A DNA stretch of 45,926 nt from Bacillus sp. MM2020_1. Its GTDB lineage: Bacteria > Bacillota > Bacilli > Bacillales > Cytobacillaceae. The position numbers and the translations under genes are program-made. Below, in pieces: positions 35,800 to 43,841 of this stretch (its first letter is position 1; each line of letters starts with the position of its first letter). The stretch spans positions 1 through 45,926 of the forward strand of contig JAANMP010000037.1 in the NCBI GenBank assembly GCA_011250595.1, written 5' to 3'. Under the pieces are notes generated by a model that ran no database searches, was not told the origin of the DNA, and saw nothing but the letters and a program-made list of their open reading frames with translations.

Positions 35800-36812
35800 T
35801 GAGCTATGTAACCATCGATCAAGTGACTAAGGGATATGATAATCAAGTCGTTTTAAATAACATTTCTTTAACATTGAACAAAGGAGAATTTGTTACACTT
35901 CTTGGGCAAAGCGGATGCGGAAAAAGTACGTTATTGCGTTCAATCGCCGGACTTGAAGACGTAGATGTAGGAAGAATTTTAATTGATGGAACAGATATTA
36001 CTAATTTATCACCCCGTCAGCGTGAAGTCGGTATGGTGTTTCAATCTTATGCACTTTTTCCGAATATGAACGTTTTTGATAACATCGCATACGGACTTAA
36101 AATGAAGAAGGCAAAAAATATTGATTCAAGAGTAAAAAAGATGATTGAGATGGTCGATTTAAATGGAAAAGAAAAGTCCTATCCTCATCAGTTATCTGGA
36201 GGACAACAACAGAGGGTTGCTCTTGCTCGTGCCCTGGTTATGGAGCCAAAAGTACTTTTATTAGATGAGCCGTTAAGTGCATTGGATGCTAAAATTAGAA
36301 AAAATTTACAAAAAGAATTGAAGAGAATACAGAAGGAATTAGATATTACAACTATTTTTGTAACACATGATCAAGAAGAAGCAATGACGATGTCTGATCG
36401 AATCTTTGTCATGAATAAAGGAAACGTTGTACAATCTGGTTCTCCATCAGAAATCTATACCACTCCAATCAATACATTTGTTGCAAAATTTATCGGAAAT
36501 TATAATGTTTGTAACATGGAGGTTTTCCATAAACTTGTTTGTAGTAGGGAATTAAAAGGAAATGAAGTCGCTATTCGTCCTGAAGTTATACAATTAGTTT
36601 CTTCTGGAGAGGATAGCTTGGATTTGCAAGCGAACTGGGGAATTAAAGGAATCGTTATAGATGTAACCATGACAGGGAATGTTTTAAGATATGAAGTTGA
36701 AACAGAGGAGTCCGCTTTCCATGTAGACTATCTTCACCACAGAGGGAAAATGTTTGAGCAAGGAGCACGCGTTCATATTCTTGTACCCAAGAAAGAATGC
36801 ATTATTTTATAA
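35799..36812 (+). CDS. ABC importer ATP-binding protein
   Basis: 337-aa ATPase of the importer. Walker A GQSGCGKST (36-44), Q-loop VFQSYALFP, signature LSGGQQQR (132-139), Walker B VLLLDEP (Asp156, Glu157), switch His in VTHD, and a C-terminal TOBE-like domain (about 245-337, with AIRPEVIQLV) typical of spermidine/iron/sugar importers. Translationally coupled to permease 2 by TAATG. Confidence 0.92.
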   Translation: MSYVTIDQVTKGYDNQVVLNNISLTLNKGEFVTLLGQSGCGKSTLLRSIAGLEDVDVGRILIDGTDITNLSPRQREVGMVFQSYALFPNMNVFDNIAYGLKMKKAKNIDSRVKKMIEMVDLNGKEKSYPHQLSGGQQQRVALARALVMEPKVLLLDEPLSALDAKIRKNLQKELKRIQKELDITTIFVTHDQEEAMTMSDRIFVMNKGNVVQSGSPSEIYTTPINTFVAKFIGNYNVCNMEVFHKLVCSRELKGNEVAIRPEVIQLVSSGEDSLDLQANWGIKGIVIDVTMTGNVLRYEVETEESAFHVDYLHHRGKMFEQGARVHILVPKKECIIL

Positions 36813-36839
36813 ATTATTAATGATCGCGGGGGAAGAAAT

Positions 36840-37622
36840 ATGTCTGTTTTGCCAGAAGAAAGAAAGAATGAAATTTTAAAAGAACTGAACAAAATGGGAA
36901 AAGTAAAAGTTATGGAATTAATTGATCAATTTAAGGTTTCAGAGGAAACGATTCGACGCGATTTGATGATATTAGAGGAAAAAGGACTTTTAAAGAGGGT
37001 CTACGGTGGAGCGATTAAAAAAGTTTTTGAATTTGAGGAACCTCCATTCACACAGCGTACAACGGTGAATCAAGCAGCGAAAGTTATGGTTGGGAAAAAA
37101 GCAGTAGAACTCATTTCTAACGGAGATGTGATTGTCATTGATGTAGGGACAACCATGCTTGAATTTGCGCAGTGTATTGAAAATAAAAAAGACATTACGA
37201 TTTTAACCAATTCTCTTCCTGTGTCGTCTGTGTTGACCGAATCACTCAATCAAAATAAGTTTACAGGACAAATTCTATTACTAGGTGGTCAAATTGATCC
37301 AAAGCAGCAATCGATATGCGGCGGTCTCACTGAACAAATGTTAAATCAATTTAATATTGATAAAGCGTTCATTTCAGCTGGTGGTGTTTCTATTCAAAAT
37401 GGGGTTAGTAATTATCATTTACATGAAACATTAGTTTCACGCAAGATGGTCGAGGTATCAAAGCAAGTTGTATTGCTAACGGATTACTCTAAAATTGGTG
37501 TCGATACATTTTGTAAAGTTTGTCCTCTAGAAAAAGTCGATGTGATTGTCTGCGAGCAACCATTTCCAGAGGAATGGAGAAATCATTCAAAATTAGAGGA
37601 AATCAATTGGATTCAAGCATAG
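36840..37622 (+). CDS. DeoR/GlpR-family transcriptional regulator
   Basis: 260 aa with an N-terminal DeoR HTH (about 5-58: RKNEILKELNKMGKVKVMELIDQFKVSEETIRRDLMILEEKGLLKRVYGGAI) and the DeoR C-terminal sensor domain (VIDVGTTMLEFAQ, ILTNSLPV, LLTDYSKIGVDTF), which usually binds a phosphorylated sugar or polyol. GGGGGAAG precedes the ATG, 27 bp after the ATPase gene. Likely the repressor of this operon; this points to a sugar- or polyol-phosphate product rather than a simple phosphonate. Confidence 0.9.
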   Translation: MSVLPEERKNEILKELNKMGKVKVMELIDQFKVSEETIRRDLMILEEKGLLKRVYGGAIKKVFEFEEPPFTQRTTVNQAAKVMVGKKAVELISNGDVIVIDVGTTMLEFAQCIENKKDITILTNSLPVSSVLTESLNQNKFTGQILLLGGQIDPKQQSICGGLTEQMLNQFNIDKAFISAGGVSIQNGVSNYHLHETLVSRKMVEVSKQVVLLTDYSKIGVDTFCKVCPLEKVDVIVCEQPFPEEWRNHSKLEEINWIQA

Positions 37623-37650
37623 TCAATCTTTAAAAGGACATATCGAGACG

Positions 37651-37675
37651 GAAGAGGGAGTTCTCTCTCTTTTTT
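37651..37675 (+). terminator. Weak terminator after the DeoR gene
   Basis: AGAGGGAG-TT-CTCTCTCT-TTTTT, a modest hairpin with a T-run 27 bp past the stop codon. It may only partly separate the HAD gene from the operon. Confidence 0.5.
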
Positions 37676-37754
37676 GATTAGATTTTTATTGAAAGCAGAT
37701 AAAAAAGCTAGAAAGAAAATTTAATAGATAGAATGAGAAAAGGAGCTATATAAC

Positions 37755-38627
37755 ATGAGTTTCATTGCGATAGATTTAGACGGAACATTATTAAACGACC
37801 AGAATGAAATTAGCGAAGAAAATATAAAGGCGATTCAATATGCCCAAGGTAGAGGCTTTGAAGTAGTTATTTCAACAGGACGGGCTTATTTTGACGTTCA
37901 AACAATTTGTGAAAAAGCCGGGATTTCCCCATTTGTCATCGGGACAAATGGCGCAACCATTCATTCAAAAAGCGGAAAGTGCATTTCTTCTATTACGATA
38001 ACTAGAGATCGTGTCGAATCTATTCTCCAATGGTTAGATGAACGGAATTATTATTACGAAGTGTTTACTGATAAAGCCATTTATACTCTTAAAAAGGGAA
38101 GAGAACATTTCCATAATGAGATTAAAAGTTTGAAAGGCGCAGATTTGAATACAGATATGAAAGAATTAGTTGAAGTAGCGGAAAGGCAATTTGATCAGTT
38201 TGGATATGTTTTAGTTGAAAACTATCATGATATCTTAAAACAGGAGGAAGAATTCTATAACATTTTAGCATGTTCTTTTGATAAAAAGAAATTAGAGGAA
38301 GCATGGAACCAATTCAAAAAGTTTGATGAGTTGATGGTTGTTTCATCTGCTGATCATAACATTGAAATTACAAGTAAAAGAGCTTCAAAAGGAATGTCCC
38401 TTGAAAAATTGGTCTTCTCGATGAACGGCTCCTTAGATCAGGCTATGGCAATCGGGGACAGCAACAATGATTTATCCATGTTCCAGAAAGTTGGATACAG
38501 TGTAGCGATGGGAAATGCGAAAGATGTCATAAAAGCTGTTTGTACAACGACAACCCTTAAAAATGATGAGAATGGGGTAGCTTATGCGATTTATCGATAT
38601 ATGGAGAACTTCGTGGTTCAAAAATAA
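37755..38627 (+). CDS. Cof-type HAD-IIB phosphatase
   Basis: 290-aa haloacid dehalogenase-like phosphatase: motif I DLDGT with Asp7 and Asp9, motif II STGRAY, a C2 cap (about 85-190), motif IV GDSNNDLSMF. Such enzymes dephosphorylate sugar phosphates or FMN. AAAAGGAG precedes the ATG. Its position after the ABC/DeoR set suggests it removes phosphate from the product of the imported compound, but that is inference. Confidence 0.88.
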   Translation: MSFIAIDLDGTLLNDQNEISEENIKAIQYAQGRGFEVVISTGRAYFDVQTICEKAGISPFVIGTNGATIHSKSGKCISSITITRDRVESILQWLDERNYYYEVFTDKAIYTLKKGREHFHNEIKSLKGADLNTDMKELVEVAERQFDQFGYVLVENYHDILKQEEEFYNILACSFDKKKLEEAWNQFKKFDELMVVSSADHNIEITSKRASKGMSLEKLVFSMNGSLDQAMAIGDSNNDLSMFQKVGYSVAMGNAKDVIKAVCTTTTLKNDENGVAYAIYRYMENFVVQK

Positions 38628-38656
38628 GTGTCAACGCCGAAGGAGAGAGCGATAAA

Positions 38657-38986
38657 ATGGCATGGGTCTATATCATAATAGCAGGACTTTTGGAAATTGT
38701 CTGGGTGATCGGTCTTAAATATTCACACGGATTCACCAAAATTATACCTAGTATAGTAACGGTAGTTATTATACTCTTTAGTTTCTTTTTACTTTCAAAA
38801 GCTTTACATTCAATTCCCTTAGGAACTGGTTACGCCATTTTTACTGGATTGGGAACGGTGGGAACAGTAGTAACTGGGATACTTTTTTGGGGAGAGACTA
38901 TTAATCAACTAAAAGTATTTTTTGTAGCTTTAATGATATTAGGGATAATTGGAATAAAAATTAGTCCATCACAACCTAAACATTAA
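38657..38986 (+). CDS. SMR-family efflux subunit 1 (Gdx/SugE-like)
   Basis: 109 aa, four helices, with the membrane-embedded Glu13 (AGLLEIVWVIGLKYSHGF), closest in pattern to guanidinium-exporter (Gdx/SugE, YkkC) members. GAAGGAGAG precedes the ATG. Followed 10 bp later by a second SMR gene, so a heterodimer is expected as in YkkCD. No guanidine riboswitch is visible in the 29-bp gap upstream. Confidence 0.85.
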   Translation: MAWVYIIIAGLLEIVWVIGLKYSHGFTKIIPSIVTVVIILFSFFLLSKALHSIPLGTGYAIFTGLGTVGTVVTGILFWGETINQLKVFFVALMILGIIGIKISPSQPKH

Positions 38987-39026
38987 AGGAAATGAAATGA
39001 TCTATACAAGGTTTGGGGATGATTCA

Positions 39027-39347
39027 ATGGCTTGGTTTTTTCTTCTTATTGCCGGATTTGCCGAGATTGGTAGTGTAATAAGCCTGAAACGTGCAGACGG
39101 GTTTAAAAAATTACTCCCCTCTGTAGGGTGTCTTTTTTTTGGGAGTTTAAGCTTTTATTTTTTTTCTTTGTCATTAACTTCTCTTCCAGTGGGGACTGCT
39201 TATGCAATATGGACCAGTATCGGATCTGTTGGAAGTGTTTTAGCAGGAATGATCTTCTTTAATGAACCTAGAAGTTTAAGAACAATCCTATTGATTATGT
39301 GTATTATTACAGGGGCGGCAGGTATTAAAATAACTTCTGGACATTAA
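39027..39347 (+). CDS. SMR-family efflux subunit 2
   Basis: 106 aa from the ATG at 39027 (MAWFFLLIAGFAEIGSVISLK), chosen by alignment with its partner and GGGGATG upstream; an earlier ATG at 38997 with AAAGGAAATG would add 10 residues. Four helices, embedded Glu in AGFAEIG. Forms a pair with the preceding gene. Terminated by copy C of the groEL-downstream hairpin 5 bp after its stop. Confidence 0.83.
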   Translation: MAWFFLLIAGFAEIGSVISLKRADGFKKLLPSVGCLFFGSLSFYFFSLSLTSLPVGTAYAIWTSIGSVGSVLAGMIFFNEPRSLRTILLIMCIITGAAGIKITSGH

Positions 39348-39351
39348 GATC

Positions 39352-39472
39352 AAAAAACCACTCCCTAATTTATTAGGAAGTGGTTTTTGCTATTGATATA
39401 AATTATTTACATTACGACTTCTCAAAATGGGGAAAATAGCCGTAACTATTTCTCAAATGTATGGCTAACGCC
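39352..39472. repeat. groEL-downstream repeat with terminator, copy C
   Basis: Hairpin AACCACTCCC...AGGAAGTGGTT with T5 on the plus side and T6 on the minus side, then TGCTATTGATATAAATTATTTAC and further sequence aligned with copies A and B up to the groEL stop at 39,473. Here it terminates the plus-strand SMR genes. Confidence 0.85.
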
Positions 39473-39488
39473 TTACATCATGCCGCCC
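39473..39488 (-). pseudogene. groEL: groEL 3' end remnant (5 codons), attachment-site candidate C
   Basis: The 16-bp core ttacatcatgccgccc (minus strand Gly-Gly-Met-Met-stop) is identical to that at 25,965 and 31,679 and is joined on its left to the groEL 3' flank (copy C), as in a genuine groEL 3' end. Similarity to groEL stops directly to the right. Confidence 0.82.
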
Positions 39489-39526
39489 GTAAGATGTGAG
39501 TGTGTAATATCTTTAACTACGTGTGC

Positions 39527-39626
39527 AAAAAGTGCGGTATATCAAGGGAATGGGAAATCTGAGCTGTAACATCTTTAACGTGGATTTACCGTTATTCATT
39601 GGATTGCGTTAGCAAAATGTTAGCAA
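39527..39626. repeat. Arm-like repeats next to groEL remnant C
   Basis: AAAAAGTGCGGTATATCAA (39,527-39,545) lies 54 bp from the core start and matches 17 of 19 bases of the motif beside remnant E. GTTAGCAAAAT-GTTAGCAA (39,608-39,626) is an 11-bp tandem repeat, also found at 25,085. The rest of 39,489-39,815 shows no gene I can support. Confidence 0.6.
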
Positions 39627-39815
39627 TTACGACAATCCTTCAACCACTCTTTTGCCAACCAGTTCATATCGTTTTGTTTAGATGATCCTCTACTTGATTG
39701 GAGAGTATAACCCATTACACAAAACTATCTACATTCTCTTTTTGAAAGATTAAATGATGGATGCATTAATTTTTGAAGCAATATCTTGATGATTTTATCT
39801 CGCAAATAAAAGTAA

Positions 39816-39838
39816 AAACAGGTGCTAAGCACCTGTTT
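39816..39838 (-). terminator. Terminator of the cellobiose operon
   Basis: Perfect 10-bp stem AAACAGGTGC / GCACCTGTTT with a 3-nt loop, followed by TTACTTTTATTTG on the minus strand, about 30 bp past the GH1 stop codon. Confidence 0.88.
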
Positions 39839-39869
39839 CATGTTTTGTTAATCTTAATATTTATTTAAT

Positions 39870-41363
<1,494 letters not shown>

Positions 41364-41417
41364 TTAATTTCATATCCCTTCTAGAATGAGTTTGCGAAAT
41401 AATCTTGAATAAAAAAA

Positions 41418-41431
41418 GCCCAGTATTGGGC
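41418..41431 (-). terminator. Internal terminator between licA and the GH1 gene
   Basis: Stem GCCCA / TGGGC (GCCCAATACTGGGC on the minus strand) followed by TTTTTTTATT, in the 112-bp gap. It probably reduces, rather than blocks, transcription of the glucosidase; a LicT-type antitermination site was not recognised. Confidence 0.7.
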
Positions 41432-41475
41432 AATTAAAAAAACTTTTGTATTTCCTGTTGAAAGAGGATCTTGTT

Positions 41476-41796
41476 TTAAGCCTTTTTGATAAGTTTATGC
41501 AAATCAATGATTTCTCTCGCTAAATCTTTTAGAATCAATGAGTTCATCAAATGATCTTGTGCATGAATCATAATAAGAGGAAGATTGAATTCATCTCCGC
41601 CTGCTTCCTTTTGGATTAAATCAGTTTGAACATGATGTGCTTCATTGAATGCAGAATCTGCTTCGGTTAGTTTTGCTTCCGCTTCATCGAAATTGCCTTC
41701 TTTAGCTGCATACATCGCTTCCATTGCTAAGCTTTTTGCATTTCCTGCATGAAGGATTAATTGAAATGCATGATGGTAAAGTTCGTCTTTATTCAT
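41476..41796 (-). CDS. licA: PTS lichenan/cellobiose EIIA component
   Basis: 106 aa from the ATG at 41796, the family length; the frame opens 23 codons earlier without a ribosome site. Three-helix lactose/cellobiose IIA fold with phospho-His78 (LIMIHAQDHLMNS) and His82. Receives phosphate from HPr and passes it to LicB. Gene order EIIB-EIIC-EIIA as in B. subtilis licBCA. Confidence 0.92.
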   Translation of the reverse strand: MNKDELYHHAFQLILHAGNAKSLAMEAMYAAKEGNFDEAEAKLTEADSAFNEAHHVQTDLIQKEAGGDEFNLPLIMIHAQDHLMNSLILKDLAREIIDLHKLIKKA

Positions 41797-41886
41797 GATT
41801 AACAGCCTTTCATATGATTTACTAGGAAAGGAACATTCTCCTCTCCTGTCAATTTTGGGTCCCAAAACTAATGCCCAGTAATTTCC

Positions 41887-43227
41887 TTATGCGCTAATTT
41901 CCTTTGTTTCACCTTTGTTCATCGCATCTTCTTCTCTCTTCTTCGCTTTATCATAAATTCTGAAGAATGGAAGATAAATTACGAATGAAATAACAATGTT
42001 AACTAAATTCATGATGGCACCTGAAATATGTCCGCCAGAAGCAAGATATCCTGAGATAATTGGCGGCATTGTCCAAGGTACTGCAACACCTGAAGGTTTT
42101 GCGACCAATCCCATATCCATTCCAAGGAATGTTACAATAACGGTAACTATTGAAGTAAGGACGAATGGAATGATCATGATTGGGTTTAACACGATTGGCA
42201 TACCAAAGATCAATGGCTCGTTAATATTAAAGATACTAGGACCAAATGCCAAACGACCAAGACTTTTCATTTGTTGAGATTTAGCGAACATGACCATTGA
42301 CAGAACCAAACCAAATGTTACGCCCGTTCCACCGATGTGGACGAAGTTATCCCAGAATTGTTGTGTAACAATGTGTGGAAGAGGTTGACCAGCTTGATAT
42401 GCTGTCATATTGTCACCCATCGCACCAAACCAAATTGGTTCCATTACACTTTTAACGATGTTTGTCCCGTGTAATCCAGTAGCCCATAATATCGTTACGA
42501 ATAATTCAGCAACAATAGATCCTCCTAGAGTAAGACCTACCATTTTTAACGGGTCACCTAAAAGGGTTGTAACTAAGCCGTTGATACTTACATAAGGAGT
42601 CAATTCAACAAGTAAACGGATTACCCAAACCACAAGAAGAACAAAAAATCCTGGAATTAAAGCTGCAAATGATTTACCAACACTAGGCGGTACACCCGCT
42701 GGCATTTTAATAACAATATCTTTTTTGACGACCCAACGATAAATTTCTGTTGATATAATTGCAAAAAGTAACGCAACGAACAAACCTTTACTGCTCAAGA
42801 AAGCTTTTGAAATTGCACCAGTTACCATAACGCCTTCTTCAGCTCCAGCTGGAGTGAATAAGAAACTAAATGGTGTTGTCAATAAGAAAGCAGCAACTGA
42901 AATAGCACCCGCACTCATCGCGTCAAGCTTATAACCTTCTGCTAATCGATAGGACACCGCGAATGCTGCAATAATTGACATGATATTGAAAGTTGCATCT
43001 ACTGGATAACTTAATTTAGCAGCCCATGTTGGACCAAAAATAGAAGTCATCCAATCAGCATAACCTGGAATTGGCAAGTTAGCCAGGATCAAGAAAAATG
43101 AACCAATGACAATGAATGGCATGGTCGCAATAAGACCATCACGAAGAGCCAATAAATGTCTTTGCGCACCAATTTTTCCTGCAACAGGCATGACTTTCTC
43201 TTCTAGAAAACTGTTGAATTTACTCAT
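41887..43227 (-). CDS. licC: PTS lichenan/cellobiose EIIC permease
   Basis: 446-aa membrane channel of the lactose/cellobiose PTS family with about ten helices. Family features include FNINEPLIFGMPIVLNPIMIIPF (about 335-357) and HIGGTGVTFGL. GGAG upstream of the ATG. It lies 17 bp after licB and ~90 bp before licA. Confidence 0.93.
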   Translation of the reverse strand: MSKFNSFLEEKVMPVAGKIGAQRHLLALRDGLIATMPFIVIGSFFLILANLPIPGYADWMTSIFGPTWAAKLSYPVDATFNIMSIIAAFAVSYRLAEGYKLDAMSAGAISVAAFLLTTPFSFLFTPAGAEEGVMVTGAISKAFLSSKGLFVALLFAIISTEIYRWVVKKDIVIKMPAGVPPSVGKSFAALIPGFFVLLVVWVIRLLVELTPYVSINGLVTTLLGDPLKMVGLTLGGSIVAELFVTILWATGLHGTNIVKSVMEPIWFGAMGDNMTAYQAGQPLPHIVTQQFWDNFVHIGGTGVTFGLVLSMVMFAKSQQMKSLGRLAFGPSIFNINEPLIFGMPIVLNPIMIIPFVLTSIVTVIVTFLGMDMGLVAKPSGVAVPWTMPPIISGYLASGGHISGAIMNLVNIVISFVIYLPFFRIYDKAKKREEDAMNKGETKEISA

Positions 43228-43244
43228 TTTCTATTCTCCTTTTA

Positions 43245-43553
43245 TTATTTATTATTGGCTAGATTTATAGCTGTTTTTAAAACTTCTGCTCCATTACACG
43301 TACCATAGTGGAGTGGATTGATGGCATCCACTGGAATGCCCTTTTCTTCACCTAACTTTTTCATATTTGAAAGAAGGTATCTAACTTGAGGTCCTAAAAG
43401 AAGGACATCCGCATTGTCAATATGATGGTTGACTGAATTAGCTGCAACTGCCCAGATTTTCCCTTCCAAACCTTGTTCTTGGGCTGCCTTTTCCATTTTG
43501 GTTACCAGCAAGCTTGTACTCATTCCGGCTGCACAACATAATAAAATATTCAT
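43245..43553 (-). CDS. licB: PTS lichenan/cellobiose EIIB component
   Basis: 102 aa from the ATG at 43553, placed by AGGAGG 8 nt upstream; the frame opens 8 codons earlier. Phospho-cysteine in the N-terminal loop [17 protein letters not shown] (Cys7 by family pattern). Phosphorylates the sugar during import by LicC. First structural gene of the operon, 264-288 bp from licR, with a cre-like box and a large palindrome in between. Confidence 0.93.
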   Translation of the reverse strand: MNILLCCAAGMSTSLLVTKMEKAAQEQGLEGKIWAVAANSVNHHIDNADVLLLGPQVRYLLSNMKKLGEEKGIPVDAINPLHYGTCNGAEVLKTAINLANNK

Positions 43554-43674
43554 CGATTTATTCCTCCTATTATCCATAAAAGTTATTTTTGAAGAAAAAC
43601 CACTAATTAATCTAAACAGCTAATTAGCAATTGTTTTACGAGTGCTTTAATCTCTTTATGTTTATAGTTTATGT

Positions 43675-43688
43675 TGAAAGCGTTTAAT
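43675..43688. promoter_or_regulatory. cre-like site upstream of licB
   Basis: TGAAAGCGTTTAAT matches 12 of 14 positions of the CcpA consensus TGWAANCGNTNWCA. Located ~120 bp upstream of the licB start, consistent with glucose repression. Confidence 0.6.
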
Positions 43689-43703
43689 TTTACAGAAAGG
43701 ATT

Positions 43704-43723
43704 TTTCCGTTACGTAACGGAAA
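43704..43723. promoter_or_regulatory. 20-bp perfect palindrome, probable LicR operator
   Basis: TTTCCGTTACGTAACGGAAA is a perfect palindrome ~150 bp upstream of licB, 15 bp upstream of the cre-like box on the licB-coding strand. The position suits binding by the activator LicR encoded next door. No direct knowledge of the LicR site was used. Confidence 0.6.
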
Positions 43724-43797
43724 TAAAATGAAAAATTAAAATGAAGTTTTTGTCATGTAAATTAATTATCCTTCGATAATAGCCCCAAACCAAAAAA

Positions 43798-43819
43798 GGG
43801 AATTCCTTTTGGAATACCC
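43798..43819 (-). terminator. Terminator of licR
   Basis: Stem GGGTATTCC / GGAATTCCC (one mismatch) with an AAAA loop and TTTTTTGG on the minus strand, 22 bp past the licR stop codon. It makes licR separate from licBCA. Confidence 0.85.
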
Positions 43820-43841
43820 TCGTTTTTTCCTATGGCATAAG

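Noticed and set aside
38628..38656. Guanidine (ykkC) riboswitch ahead of the SMR pair
   Set aside because: Only 29 bp separate the HAD stop and the SMR start; too short for the aptamer.
39570..39720. Integrase C-terminal remnant right of groEL remnant C
   Set aside because: The minus-strand translation there gives only a ~30-codon frame with no tyrosine-recombinase motif (no HxxR or catalytic Tyr region).
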